Shown: positions 54,419-63,892 of the stretch, piece after piece
Position numbering within the stretch: position 1 is the stretch's first letter
Layout: each line of letters begins with the position of its first letter
Assembly: GCF_001027285.1 (NCBI RefSeq)
Contig: NZ_CP011509.1
Coordinates: 4,596,501 to 4,660,500 of the forward strand
Direction: 5' to 3'
Length of the DNA: 64,000 bases
DNA from: Archangium gephyra
GTDB lineage: Bacteria > Myxococcota > Myxococcia > Myxococcales > Myxococcaceae
Translations under genes and position numbers: made by a program
The notes under the pieces: model-generated
The model's input: the letters and a program-made list of their open reading frames with translations, nothing else
Told to the model about the DNA's origin: nothing
Database searches by the model: none

Positions 54419-55023
54419 GGGGCCGGGCGGCGCAGCACGTAGACGACGCGCTGGGAGCCGGGCTCGATGGGCTGCAGCTCGCTGCGCGTGAAGGGCGCGC
54501 CGACCAGCTCCATCATCGCGTCCATGTTGCCGTGCATGAAGTGCGGATCGATGCCCGGCGTGGAGCCGAGGGCGGCGATGAACTCGGGCATCACCTCGAA
54601 GGTGACCTCGAGCGCGCCGTCCGGCAGGAAGCGGGTCCGGGCCGACAGGAAGTTGGTCCCCGACTGCAGTCCACGGGAAATCCGGCCCAGCGAGCGCTCC
54701 CAGCCGAGCATCCGGAGCATGGCGAACACGGCCCGGCCCATGGTGGTCTGGCCGTAGCCGTCCACCAGCTTGCGGCCGATCCGGTAGCGGGCCTGCTCAT
54801 TGGAGAGATCCGGGAAGAGGACCTCCGAGCACACCCCCACGGCGGCGAACCAGGTCGGCACCGAGTAGGCGACGAGGAACGGATGATCCAGGTCGATGCC
54901 GATCTTCTTGAGCCGTGCCCGGGTGTGGGTGTCGAGCCGCTCCTTGAAGGCGTGCTTGAAGAGGGCCTCCACCACCTGACTGAAGATGACGGGTTCCTTC
55001 CGGGGTACGGCAGCGGTCATCAT
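54415..55023 (-). CDS. DUF2378 family protein (TIGR02265, myxobacterial)
   Basis: 202 residues. [22 protein letters not shown] near the N-terminus, then [31 protein letters not shown] and the C-terminal [24 protein letters not shown] are typical of the DUF2378 paralogous family, restricted to myxobacteria as far as I know. No catalytic motif or signal peptide is seen; the fold may resemble V4R-like ligand-binding domains. Upstream, 55024-55190 has no gene, only a weak inverted repeat. Confidence 0.82.
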   Translation of the reverse strand: MMTAAVPRKEPVIFSQVVEALFKHAFKERLDTHTRARLKKIGIDLDHPFLVAYSVPTWFAAVGVCSEVLFPDLSNEQARYRIGRKLVDGYGQTTMGRAVFAMLRMLGWERSLGRISRGLQSGTNFLSARTRFLPDGALEVTFEVMPEFIAALGSTPGIDPHFMHGNMDAMMELVGAPFTRSELQPIEPGSQRVVYVLRRPAP

Positions 55024-55190
55024 CGAGCATCCCTGGACGAATGGGTACCCTGCTCAGGGTCTGGCCATCATCCGTGACCAGACCGGGCGCAGGGTAGCCC
55101 CTTGGTGGTGGCCTCTACCACCATCTCCAGGGATTTGGTTTCCGGAGTTGTGTCCCAAGGTAGGACACCACCCTCCCTGGGCGGGAGCGG

Positions 55191-55904
55191 CTACTGGATC
55201 AGATCAGCCTGGCGGGTGGCGGTGTTGCGGACGAGGCCGAAGTGGCTCTCGGAGAGGGTGTAGGTGGCGGTCTCGTTGGTGAGCTGGCTGGAGTGGACGC
55301 CGTCCACGGTGCACACGCCGGTGGCGCAGACGATCTCATCCGAGTTGCTCTTGAGGGAGTAGATGCGGGTGGCCATGCGCTTGCCGTGGATGCCGGTGAG
55401 GAAGGGGCTCTTCACGGACAGGCCCCAGTATCCGCAGGTGGAGGTGACGACGTTGAAGGGGTAGGTGCCGCAGGTCCACAGGCCGCGGTAGCCGGCGGCG
55501 AGCCCCACGAAGGCATCCACGCGGCTCTGCACGCCCAGGTCGAGGATGGCCTTGATGGCGAGCGTCACGCCCATGGAGTGGCCGATGACGTCGATCTTCC
55601 CGGTGCAGGAGCGGGCGAGGGCCTGGTTGATGGCGTCGCGCACCGGCGTCTCCTCGGAGCCGGAGTGGTCGTTACAGGCGGCGCACGTCTTGGAGCCCCA
55701 GCTGGGGCGGAAGATGTCCGCGGCGGCGTACCCGCGGGAGAGCAGCGTGTTGTAGGTGTTGTTGTAGTCCGAGGGATAGGAGGTGTTGCCGTGCACCAGC
55801 ACCACCGCATCCCGGCACGTCTGCGCGCTGGCGGAAGCCGCGGCGAACCCAACGACGAGAACGGACAGACAACGCACTGCGCTCGACAGCCGCTTCATCT
55901 CCAT
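55191..55904 (-). CDS. Secreted alpha/beta-hydrolase (lipase/esterase, EstA-like)
   Basis: 237 residues from ATG 55904, with GGAGGAG upstream. A Sec signal ends at about ASASAQ. VVLVHGNTSYPSDYNNTY gives the oxyanion HG motif. DVIGHSMGVTL has the nucleophile Ser110. His is near the C-terminus in SESHFGLV, and an Asp lies in between. Several cysteines (CAAC, CGTYP, CATGVC) suggest disulfides outside the cell. It is probably a secreted lipase or esterase used in predation or feeding. Confidence 0.88.
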   Translation of the reverse strand: MEMKRLSSAVRCLSVLVVGFAAASASAQTCRDAVVLVHGNTSYPSDYNNTYNTLLSRGYAAADIFRPSWGSKTCAACNDHSGSEETPVRDAINQALARSCTGKIDVIGHSMGVTLAIKAILDLGVQSRVDAFVGLAAGYRGLWTCGTYPFNVVTSTCGYWGLSVKSPFLTGIHGKRMATRIYSLKSNSDEIVCATGVCTVDGVHSSQLTNETATYTLSESHFGLVRNTATRQADLIQ

Positions 55905-56015
55905 GGTGCTCCTCCGGGGTCTTGCCGTCCTGCTGGGACGGCGCCGCCGGGGAGCCTTCATGAATCATGATTCAGGTGTCAACCTCTGACTCCCGGATTC
56001 ACGGAAAACAGTGAG

Positions 56016-57311
56016 TCAGCGGGTGGTGGGCAGTCCCTCGGCGGTCTCCACCACCTTCTCCAGGGCTTTGATCCCCTTGCGCTGGCCCACGGCCACCACG
56101 GTGAGGTTCTCGCGGGCGAAGTAGCGCCGGGCCACGTCGCGCACGTGCGCCGCGCTGGCGGCGTCCACCAGGTCCGCCCTGCGGCCGAAGGACTCGGGCC
56201 GGCGGAACAGCTCCGTCCCACCGAACCACCCGGCCAGCTCGCCCGGCGAGTCCTGCGAGAACTCCAGCAGCATCCGGTGCCGCCGCCTGGCGCGTGCCAG
56301 CTCCTCGTCGCCCACCGGCGTGGTGCTCAGCTCGCCCAGCACCCGGAACACCTCCGCCACCACCAGCGACGCCCGGTCCGGCGCACACGCGGCCTCGATC
56401 TCGAAGATGCCCGCGTCGTGGAAGGCCTCCAGCGAGGCGTGCACCGAGTACGCGAGCCCCCGCTTCTCGACGATCTCGAAGGGCAGCCGCGAGGACAGCC
56501 CGTCATCCAGGAAGCGCCGCAGCAACTGGAGGGCGGGCCAGTCCTCGTGGTGCTCGGGCACGGTGCGGAAGCTGATGCGGAACTCCGTCTGGGACTCGTC
56601 GTGGGTGACGACGTGCAGGTGCGGCCCGGCGGGCGTGGGCGGCGGCGGCAGGTCGATGCTCTCGGGGCCCCGGGGCAGCCGCGCGAAGTGGCGCTCCACC
56701 AGCGCGAGCACCTCGTCGTGCTTCACCCGGCCCGCCGCCGTCACCACCATGTTGCCGGTGACGTAGTGGCGCGCGAAGTGCTCGCGGATCTGCTCGTGGG
56801 AGAGCAGCGAGACGGACTCCTTGGTGCCGGCGATCTTGAAGGCCAGCGGGTGGTGGGGGAAGAGCACCCGCTTGGACAGGTTGTCGATGTCGATGTCCCG
56901 GCCCTTCTCGTCCACCTCGTCGAGCATCTCCTCGAGGATGATGTTGCGCTCCACCTCCATGTCGGTGAGCTTGGGGCGGGTGAGCATGTCCCCGAGCACC
57001 TCGAGGCCCACGTCCAGGTGCGCCGGGTGCAGGGGCGTGTAGTAGTAGCCGTGGTCGCGCGTGGTGACGCCGTTGAGGTTGCCGCCCACCTCCTCCACGG
57101 CGGAGTTCATCTTCACGGTGTCCGGCCAGCCCTCGCTGCCGCGGAAGAAGAGGTGCTCGAGGAAGTGGCTGACGCCGTTGTTGGCGGCCGTCTCGTGGCG
57201 GCTGCCGGTGCGCACGTACACCGCGAGCAGGGCGGTGTGCAGGTGCGGGGTCTCGACGGTAACGACGCGCAGCCCGTTGGGCAGGACATCGCGGTGGTAG
57301 CTGAAGCTCAT
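56016..57311 (-). CDS. M16 family zinc metallopeptidase (processing-peptidase-like)
   Basis: 431 residues from ATG 57311. The inverted zinc motif is intact: His49, Glu52 and His53 in HFLEHLFFRG, with a later Glu in ERNIILEEMLDEVDE. DGLSSRLPFEIVEKRGLAYSV is the conserved C-terminal substrate-binding segment. No signal peptide is seen, so it may be cytoplasmic. The family cleaves peptides and presequences. Its start overlaps the stop of the histidine kinase gene by four bases (ATGA), an unusual coupling. Confidence 0.93.
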   Translation of the reverse strand: MSFSYHRDVLPNGLRVVTVETPHLHTALLAVYVRTGSRHETAANNGVSHFLEHLFFRGSEGWPDTVKMNSAVEEVGGNLNGVTTRDHGYYYTPLHPAHLDVGLEVLGDMLTRPKLTDMEVERNIILEEMLDEVDEKGRDIDIDNLSKRVLFPHHPLAFKIAGTKESVSLLSHEQIREHFARHYVTGNMVVTAAGRVKHDEVLALVERHFARLPRGPESIDLPPPPTPAGPHLHVVTHDESQTEFRISFRTVPEHHEDWPALQLLRRFLDDGLSSRLPFEIVEKRGLAYSVHASLEAFHDAGIFEIEAACAPDRASLVVAEVFRVLGELSTTPVGDEELARARRRHRMLLEFSQDSPGELAGWFGGTELFRRPESFGRRADLVDAASAAHVRDVARRYFARENLTVVAVGQRKGIKALEKVVETAEGLPTTR

Positions 57312-58849
57312 GCGCGGGGAAGCCTGACGGAGAAGGTGGTGCCCTGGCCGGGCTCGCTCTGGCACCCGAGCGAGCCGCCGTGGGCCTTGAGGATCTGCTG
57401 GCAGACGGCGAGCCCCAGGCCCGTGCCGTCTTCCTTGGTGGTGAAGAAGGGTTCGAAGATGCGCGAGCGCACGGCCTCGCTCATGCCGCGCCCGGTGTCC
57501 TGGATGGCGACCTCCACCTGGCGCTCGTGCACGCGCGTGGCGATGGTGAGCCGGCCGCCATCGGGCATGGCCTCGCGGGCGTTGCGCAGCAGGTTGAGGA
57601 ACACCTGGCGCAGCTGGCCCTCGTCGGCCAGGGCCTGGGGCGGAGCCTCGGCGAGCTCGCGCACCACCTCCACGTGGGCACGCTCCAGCTCCTCGCGGGA
57701 GAAGTCCAGCACGCTGGCCAGCACCTCGGTGACGTCGGTGGGCTCGAGGCTGGGCTGGGGCGGGCGCGCCATGCGCAGGTACTGCTCCGTCACCTCGGTG
57801 AGCCGATCCACCTCGCGGGTGACGGCGGCGAGCAGCTCGCGCGCCTCGCGGGCGTCCACCGGGGACTCGAAGGTGGCGCGCTCGAAGGCGTCCTGCATCA
57901 GCTCCACGTTGAGGCCGATGGAGGACAGGGGGTTGCGCACCTCGTGGGCCACCTGGGCGGAGATGCGGCCCACGGCCGCCAGCTGCTCGGCGCGCATGAG
58001 GGCCTCGGCCTGGGCCTTGAGCTGGGCCTCGCGGGCCTGGAGCGAGCGGGCCATGGCGTCGAACTCGCGGGCGAGCACCGCCACCTCGTCATCTCCGCGC
58101 ACACCCAGCTGGGCGCTGTAGTCACCGCGGCCGATGCGCGACACGCCCTCGATGAGGGTGCGCACCGGGCGCAGCGTGCGGGCCGACCACGCGGTGGCGC
58201 CCAGGCCCACGCCGATGGCCAGCACGGACAGGGTGATGATGGCCAGCCCCGTGCGCCGCTCGCGGTCCTCGGCTCCGTCCACGCGCTCGCGGATGCGGTT
58301 GCTCAGCGCGGCGCGCAGGAAGCGGATGTCCCGGCCGATGGAGGACTCCTGCTGGCGCAGCTCGGAGGTGGCGCGCGCCACCTCCTCCGCGGTGGGCTTC
58401 TCGTTGGAGAGCACCGTGAAGACGGCCTCCGCTGCCCGCCCGTAGGATTGGTAGCGGTTGGAGAGCTCTCCCAGGCGCGACTCCAGGTCCTGGACGAAGT
58501 GCACCTCGCCGGTGGGGGCCATGGTGCGCACCTCGCCGGCCCTCGTCTTCGCCGCCTGCAGCCGCTCCGTCATGAGCGAGGGGAAGTACAACCGCGCCAG
58601 CCGGATGAGGGCCCGCCGCGTCTCCACGCTGCCCTCCTCGAGCAGGCGCTCGGTGTCCTTCTCCTGGTTGGTGTGGAAGGACTCGAGCGCGGCCGCGTCC
58701 TGCGACAGCTGGAGGTAGCCCTGGCTCACCAGGCGGATCTCCAGCCGGTTGCGGTGCAGCTCGGCCACGCTGAAGAGCGACACCGCGCCGAAGGTGGCGA
58801 GCACCACCGCGTAACCGAGGAAGATGCGGGTGGCGAGCGAGAGCTTCAT
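57308..58849 (-). CDS. Membrane sensor histidine kinase (NtrB-type)
   Basis: 513 residues. TM1 is at about 7-28 (IFLGYAVVLATFGAVSLFSV), then a helical periplasmic sensor of about 170 residues, TM2 at about 202-222 (LAIITLSVLAIGVGLGATAW) and a HAMP domain (LRPVRTLIEGVSRIGRGDYS). The kinase core has VGRISAQVAHEVRNPLSSIG with the phospho-His (about 300), LLRNAREAMPDGG, DTGRGM and GTGLGLAVCQQIL. HEVRNP is the NtrB-type core that commonly pairs with sigma-54 activators, but no such regulator is adjacent. It overlaps the M16 peptidase gene. Confidence 0.92.
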   Translation of the reverse strand: MKLSLATRIFLGYAVVLATFGAVSLFSVAELHRNRLEIRLVSQGYLQLSQDAAALESFHTNQEKDTERLLEEGSVETRRALIRLARLYFPSLMTERLQAAKTRAGEVRTMAPTGEVHFVQDLESRLGELSNRYQSYGRAAEAVFTVLSNEKPTAEEVARATSELRQQESSIGRDIRFLRAALSNRIRERVDGAEDRERRTGLAIITLSVLAIGVGLGATAWSARTLRPVRTLIEGVSRIGRGDYSAQLGVRGDDEVAVLAREFDAMARSLQAREAQLKAQAEALMRAEQLAAVGRISAQVAHEVRNPLSSIGLNVELMQDAFERATFESPVDAREARELLAAVTREVDRLTEVTEQYLRMARPPQPSLEPTDVTEVLASVLDFSREELERAHVEVVRELAEAPPQALADEGQLRQVFLNLLRNAREAMPDGGRLTIATRVHERQVEVAIQDTGRGMSEAVRSRIFEPFFTTKEDGTGLGLAVCQQILKAHGGSLGCQSEPGQGTTFSVRLPRA

Positions 58850-58964
58850 TCAGGGACAGGGGGCCGCGTTGACCACGGACGGAGGCCATCGCTACGCTCG
58901 GGACGGTCCGAGCGCAAGCCATCTTTGTCCGCGTCGTGGCCGGATACCGCAAAAGGGGAACACC

Positions 58965-60536
58965 ATGGGCCGGAGTATCAACGGGTGGACCTCGTCCGCC
59001 CGGGGGGGCATCGCGAAGGGCAGGGCCCGTTCGCCAGGTTGGAAGGCGGGAGTGGCGGCGCTGGGGCTCCTGAGTGCCTGTGGGCCCTGGGAGGCCCGCT
59101 ACGAGGTGAAGCTCCTCACCGGCACCTGTTCGGCCATCCCCGCGTTGGAGGGCGCCCGCTACCTGCGTTTCCGCGTCACCGGCGCGGACATGGAGCCCGT
59201 GGAGCGCTACGTCCCGGTGGATCAGGGCACGGCGGCGCTGCCGATCGTCCCTCCTGGGAAGGGGCGCGTGCTGGAGGTGCGCGGCTATACGGACCTGCCT
59301 CGCATGGGGGGCCGCCTGGTGGCCCTGGGCCGCTCCCGTTCCTTCGAGGTGCCGGAGTCGGCCGGGGAGGCGCGCCCGACGGTCTCCGTCGCCGTCCGCA
59401 TGGTGGACACGTACGTGCGTCCGGCCACGGCCCAGGGGACGTGTGTGTCACTCGCCGAGCCTCGCGCGGCCCATACCGCGACGCTGCTCGACGACGGCCG
59501 GGTGCTGCTGGCCGGGGGCTTCCGGACCGGTTCGGAGGGCGTGGACTCCACGGTGTCCTCGGCGGAGCTGTTCGATCCGGTGACGGGCACGGTGACGCAG
59601 GTGCCGGCGCTGGGCACCGCGCGGGCGTTCCACACCGCGACGCGGCTGCCGGGCGGCAAGGTGCTGCTGGCGGGCGGTGAGATGCGGTCGGTGGAGGGCG
59701 CGTTGCCCGTGCGGAGCGCCCGGGTACTGGATGTGGCCCAGGGCATGTCCACCGAGGTGGAGCTGAAGGTGGCGCGCAGCCACCACGCGGCGGCGGTGGA
59801 CTCGGGCGGGCGGGTGCTGCTCGTCGGCGGAGTGGGGGCGGGTGGCGCGGTGGTGGCACAGGCCGAGGGTTATGACTCCGCGACGGGCCAGGTGTTCTCC
59901 GTGAGCACGCCGGTGCCCCGCGTGGGCATGGCGGCGATGCCGGTGCAGGACGGCCGGCGCATCGCCGTGGTGGGCGGCTCGGACGGGGCGGAGCTGAGGC
60001 CGGAGGTGCTGTTCTTCTCCTTCGAGGGCGGCTCCTTCGTCCCGGTGGGCGAGGGCGCGCGGCTCCGGGAGCCCCGGCGCGACGCGGCGCTCGTGCCCTT
60101 CGGCGGGCTGGAGCGGCTGCTGTACGTGGGCGGATATGACTCGGCGGGCGATGTGGCGGAGGCGCGCGTCCTGGCCTCCTCGGAGCTCGTCTCCCCGGGC
60201 GCGGCGGTGCAGGTGTCCCCGGGGCCTCAGGTGTTCGCCCGGAGCGGGCTGTGCGCCGTGGCGCTCCCGGACGGTCGCGTGATGACCCTCGGCGGGGTGC
60301 GGTACGGCGCGGGTGGGCTCGTGAGCGACCCTCATGTGGAGTTGCTCGTTCCCGGCCAGAACGGCGCCGCGACGGCCCTGCTCGGGTTGAAGCCGCTGGA
60401 CCCGTCGCGTCATCAGCACTCGTGCACGGTGCTGGACGATGGCTCGGTGCTCATCGCGGGAGGGCAGGGGGAAGATGGGAGCCGGGGGACGACGTTGGGC
60501 GACCTCGTCATCTACACGCCGGTTCCGCTGGACTGA
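58965..60536 (+). CDS. Kelch-repeat lipoprotein
   Basis: 523 residues from ATG 58965, with AAGGGGA upstream. The basic N-terminal region ends in VAALGLLSAC, a lipobox with Cys at about 39; an earlier in-frame start is not needed. A beta domain of about 130 residues precedes kelch-type repeats, recognisable by HTATLLDDGRVLLAGG, HTATRLPGGKVLLAGG, HHAAAVDSGGRVLLVGG and HSCTVLDDGSVLIAGG. They form a beta-propeller on the outer surface. Such proteins are numerous in myxobacteria; their ligands are unknown. Confidence 0.85.
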   Translation: MGRSINGWTSSARGGIAKGRARSPGWKAGVAALGLLSACGPWEARYEVKLLTGTCSAIPALEGARYLRFRVTGADMEPVERYVPVDQGTAALPIVPPGKGRVLEVRGYTDLPRMGGRLVALGRSRSFEVPESAGEARPTVSVAVRMVDTYVRPATAQGTCVSLAEPRAAHTATLLDDGRVLLAGGFRTGSEGVDSTVSSAELFDPVTGTVTQVPALGTARAFHTATRLPGGKVLLAGGEMRSVEGALPVRSARVLDVAQGMSTEVELKVARSHHAAAVDSGGRVLLVGGVGAGGAVVAQAEGYDSATGQVFSVSTPVPRVGMAAMPVQDGRRIAVVGGSDGAELRPEVLFFSFEGGSFVPVGEGARLREPRRDAALVPFGGLERLLYVGGYDSAGDVAEARVLASSELVSPGAAVQVSPGPQVFARSGLCAVALPDGRVMTLGGVRYGAGGLVSDPHVELLVPGQNGAATALLGLKPLDPSRHQHSCTVLDDGSVLIAGGQGEDGSRGTTLGDLVIYTPVPLD

Positions 60537-60583
60537 CGGACCTACGGTGGGGGCCCGGTGCGTGGCATGACCCGGGACCCCCG

Positions 60584-60620
60584 ATACCCTCACCCCGTCC
60601 CTCTCCCGAGGGGAGAGGGG
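60584..60620. repeat. Palindromic repeat, copy D
   Basis: ATACCCTCACCCCGT and the perfect inverted repeat CCCTCTCCC-GAG-GGGAGAGGG (60599-60619) are the same as in copy A. It lies between the convergent ends of the kelch gene and the coiled-coil membrane protein gene. Confidence 0.8.
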
Positions 60621-60689
60621 ATATTGGGGATAGAGGGGGATTGCTAGGTGTTGCTGGGTGTTTCTGGGGCGGCTGGTCTCGGGTGAGAC

Positions 60690-61757
60690 TCAGGCGCTCG
60701 GCGTCTGGGCCTTCTCGTCCTGCGAGGGCTCGCTCTTCGCGGGCTGCTCGCCCGTCGTCGCCGGCTCGCTCGCCGCCGCCACCGCCTGCTGCTGCGCCGC
60801 CTCCGCCGTGGCTCGGGCCTGCGCGGCCTCCTCCACCTTCCGGTCGCTCGCCGCCATCTCGTCCGGCGTCAGCTCCGTGCGCTCGGCCAGCATGCCCGTC
60901 TTCTTCTCCAGGTCCTTGATCGCCCGGCGCAGCAGATCCCGCTCCAGCAGCGTGCGGTTCAGCCGCTTCTCCAGCGCCTTGTACTTGTCCTTCACCAGCT
61001 CCAGCTCGTTCTTGCTGGCGGAGAAGATGCGCTGCTGCGAGTCCGCACGGCCCTTGATGCGCTTCACCTCGCGCTCCAGCTCGGCCGCCCGGCTGCGCTC
61101 CTTGTTCGCCGTCTGCTCCAGCCGCTCCATCTTCTCGCGGTCGGCGTCGTTCAGCTCCCGGTAGCGGCGCTGGGCCTTGTCCGCGGCGGGCTCGGCGGCG
61201 GCAGCGGCGGCGGGCACCACCGTCGTGCTCGCCGTCACCACGCGCTCCTCCGGCTGCGCCGGGGCCGACAGCTGCTGCGACGGAGCCGGCGCGGCGGCGG
61301 CCACCGGAGCCGGGGCGGGCGCGGCACCACGGCGGCCTCCCTTGCCGCCCATCTCCACCTCGGACTTCAGGCGGGCGATCTCCGCCTCGGCCTGGGCCAG
61401 CTCACCCCGGACCATCTCCAGCTGCAGGGACGCGCCGCGCTCCACCTCGGCGCGGGCCTTGGCCAGGTCCTTCTCGCCCTTCTCCGACTCCTTCTGCTCG
61501 TAGAGCTTGCGCTTGGCCTGCTTGAGCTGCTCCTTCACCTCCTGCAGCTGCACGCGCTGTTCATCGGCCTCCTTGCGCTTGCGATCCAGCTCCGCCTCCA
61601 GCTTCGCGCGCGCCTTGGTGTCCGACTCCAGCTCGCCCCGCGCCGTGGGAGAGGACGACGAGGAGGGGAGTGCCCCGGCCTGCTTCTGGCCGAAGAGCAC
61701 ATAGGCGAGCAATCCGATGACGAGCACCGTTTCGACGACGAGCAGAACTACCAACAC
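60690..61757 (-). CDS. Membrane-anchored coiled-coil protein
   Basis: 355 residues from GTG 61757, with GGAGG at seven bases. The N-terminal helix VLVVLLVVETVLVIGLLAYVLF (1-23) anchors it. Two long coiled-coil regions flank an Ala/Pro-rich linker with 'AAPAPAPVAAAAPAP': the first about 45-140 (ARAKLEAELDRKRKEADEQ), the second about 195-320 (YRELNDADREKMERLEQ). No catalytic motif is seen. It is convergent with the kelch gene. Scaffold or cell-envelope architecture are possible roles; the sequence proves neither. Confidence 0.78.
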   Translation of the reverse strand: MLVVLLVVETVLVIGLLAYVLFGQKQAGALPSSSSSPTARGELESDTKARAKLEAELDRKRKEADEQRVQLQEVKEQLKQAKRKLYEQKESEKGEKDLAKARAEVERGASLQLEMVRGELAQAEAEIARLKSEVEMGGKGGRRGAAPAPAPVAAAAPAPSQQLSAPAQPEERVVTASTTVVPAAAAAAEPAADKAQRRYRELNDADREKMERLEQTANKERSRAAELEREVKRIKGRADSQQRIFSASKNELELVKDKYKALEKRLNRTLLERDLLRRAIKDLEKKTGMLAERTELTPDEMAASDRKVEEAAQARATAEAAQQQAVAAASEPATTGEQPAKSEPSQDEKAQTPSA

Positions 61758-62035
61758 GGGGTGACCTCCGGGGAGGATGCAAAAAGCGGCGCAGCCTAGC
61801 GTCCGGCGGCGCGGCGTCAATAGGTCTCGTCGCCCGCCCTCCAGCCGTCAGGCCAGGCGCCTCCCCGCCGGTTCCCTCCTGCGGAGGGGGGACCCGCTGC
61901 TCAAGTTAGGGGCCAGGGTGCTGGAGTGCCGGAAGGCCCGGGTGGTGGTGCGCAGGGCAGGGGGGCTTTCTCCGGGACCGGAAAAAAATGTAAAGCTGGG
62001 GGCTCGCGCACCGTCTTTGGAGGAACCACCGCGTC

Positions 62036-62920
62036 ATGGCGCACCTGGAACTCATTCCCAAGGAGAACGTCTCCAGCTTTCGCAAGCTGGCCATCGGCAG
62101 CTGGAAGACGGCGTACGATCCGACCGTCTACGGCACGATGACGCTGCGCATGGACAAGGCCCTCGCCTACATCGAGGCCTTCCGCGTGAAGACGGGCATC
62201 CGGCTCACCGTCACCCATCTGCTGGCCAAGGCCATGGCCGAGGCGCTTCGCCGCTGCCCCGACGCCAACGCCATCCTGCGCTTCAACCGCATCTACCTGC
62301 GCAAGCGCGTCACCATCTCCACCCTCGTGGTGCAGACGGATGGCGGCAAGGTGGACCTGACCTCGGCGAAGATCGACGACGCGGAGCAGAAGTCCCTCCG
62401 GGAGATCGCCGCCGAGCTCGAGGCCGCCGTGCAGAAGGTCCGTCAGCGCAAGGACGAGATGCTCGAGCGGGGCAAGGGCACCATCCACAAGATGCCCTAC
62501 GCCTTCCTCAACTTCTTCACCTGGCTCATCTCCTTCTTCATGTACACGCTGAACTGGGACATGACGTGGGCGGGCATGCCCCGGGACGCGTTCGGCTCGG
62601 CCATCATCACCAACGTGGGCTCGCTGGGGCTGGACACGGCCTACGTGCCGCTGGTGCCCTACACCCGCGTGCCCATCTTCATCGCCCCGGGCGCCATCAA
62701 GGACGCCCCCGTGGTGGAGAACGGCAAGGTGGTGCCCGGCAAGCTGATGAACGTGAACGCCTCGTTCGATCACCGCTTCATCGACGGCTTCCACGCCAGC
62801 ATCCTCGCCAACACCTTCCGCGAGATGCTGGAGAACCCCTTCGAGCACTTCGACAAGCTCGACGACGTGGCCCCGGTGATCCCGGCGGACGTCAAGCCGC
62901 CGGTCTCGGCCGCGGGGTAG
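62036..62920 (+). CDS. 2-oxoacid dehydrogenase acyltransferase (E2) catalytic-domain protein
   Basis: 294 residues that match only the E2 catalytic core: VTHLLAKAMAEALRRCPDANA, FGSAIITNVGSLGLDTAYVPLVPYTRVPIFIAPGAIKD and the active-site DHRFIDGF (HxxxDG). The lipoyl and E1/E3-binding domains of full E2 subunits are absent, and a hydrophobic insert FFTWLISFFMYTLNW lies in the middle. It may be a stand-alone acyltransferase with another acyl donor or a membrane-associated variant. No E1 or E3 gene is nearby. It lies 15 bp from the convergent end of htpX. Confidence 0.82.
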   Translation: MAHLELIPKENVSSFRKLAIGSWKTAYDPTVYGTMTLRMDKALAYIEAFRVKTGIRLTVTHLLAKAMAEALRRCPDANAILRFNRIYLRKRVTISTLVVQTDGGKVDLTSAKIDDAEQKSLREIAAELEAAVQKVRQRKDEMLERGKGTIHKMPYAFLNFFTWLISFFMYTLNWDMTWAGMPRDAFGSAIITNVGSLGLDTAYVPLVPYTRVPIFIAPGAIKDAPVVENGKVVPGKLMNVNASFDHRFIDGFHASILANTFREMLENPFEHFDKLDDVAPVIPADVKPPVSAAG

Positions 62921-62935
62921 TCCCCCGGGCTCCCG

Positions 62936-63892
62936 CTACGCCCAGGCGCTTCGCCAGGCGCGGGAGCCCCCGTGGGCCCCCATCTCGCGCAGGCGCCGCA
63001 CCCGCTCGGGGATGGGCGGGTGGGTGGAGAACAGGCCCATGATGGCGCCGCCGGACAGCGGGTTCACGATGAAGAGGTGCGAGGTGGCCGGCGCCCGGTC
63101 ATAGGGCATCAGTTCCGCGCCGCGCTCCAGCTTCAGCAGCGCATTGGCCAGCGCGTCCGGATCCCCACACAGCTCCGCTCCCGTCGCATCCGCGCCGTAC
63201 TCGCGCGAGCGGCTCACCGCCAGCTGCAGCAGTGTGGCGGCAATGGGCGCCACCAGCAGCACGCCCAGGTTGCCCAGCGCGTGCCCCAGCCCGTCCTCGT
63301 CGTCATCGCGGCTGAGCAGCGAGCCGCCGAACCAGAAGAGCATCTGCGCCGCGTAGCTGATGACGCCCGCCAGCGTGGCCGCCACCGTGCCAATGAGCGT
63401 GTCGCGGTTCTTCACGTGCGCCAGCTCGTGCGCCAGCACGCCCTCGAGCTCCCGCTGATCCAGGATGTCCACGATGCCGGCCGTCACCGCCACCGCGGCG
63501 TGCTCCGGGTCGCGGCCCGTGGCGAACGCGTTGGGCGTCCGGGTGGGCAGCAGGTACAGCTTCGGCTTGGGCATGCCCGCGCGAGCCGCCAGCCGCTCCA
63601 CCATCTGGTGCAGCCACGGCGCCTCCGCGTACTCCAGCGGCTGCGCCCCGTGCATCGCCAGGGCGATCCGATCACTGAACCAGTACGAGCCGAAGTTCAT
63701 CACCACGACGAAGAAGCCCGCGAAGACGAGCCCCCGCGGGCCGCCCAGGCGCTCGCCGACGAACAACATCAGCGCCGTGAGTCCCGCCAGCAGCACCGTC
63801 GTCTTCAGCGCGTTGCTCAGCCGGTGTCCCCAGCCGCTCCCGCGCACGCCCCCTTGGGGCATCGACGATCCATACCTCCCGCCAGCACTCAT
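62936..63892 (-). CDS. htpX: HtpX-like membrane zinc metalloprotease
   Basis: 318 residues. Two N-terminal helices (TTVLLAGLTALMLFVGE, LVFAGFFVVVMNFGSYWF), then the zinc site His155-Glu156-x-x-His159 in LEGVLAHELAHVKNRDT, two further helices and the third ligand Glu in SRSREYGADATGAEL. STHPPIPERVRRL near the C-terminus is also conserved. HtpX degrades damaged membrane proteins with FtsH. The first about 25 residues are a Gly-rich extension (MSAGGRYGSSMPQGGVRG), so the true start could be a little downstream. Confidence 0.94.
   Translation of the reverse strand: MSAGGRYGSSMPQGGVRGSGWGHRLSNALKTTVLLAGLTALMLFVGERLGGPRGLVFAGFFVVVMNFGSYWFSDRIALAMHGAQPLEYAEAPWLHQMVERLAARAGMPKPKLYLLPTRTPNAFATGRDPEHAAVAVTAGIVDILDQRELEGVLAHELAHVKNRDTLIGTVAATLAGVISYAAQMLFWFGGSLLSRDDDEDGLGHALGNLGVLLVAPIAATLLQLAVSRSREYGADATGAELCGDPDALANALLKLERGAELMPYDRAPATSHLFIVNPLSGGAIMGLFSTHPPIPERVRRLREMGAHGGSRAWRSAWA

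Noticed and set aside
55145-55172. Inverted repeat GTGTCC-CAAGGTA-GGACAC between the DUF2378 and lipase genes
   Set aside because: Only six paired bases and no T-run or promoter context; not enough to call an operator or terminator.
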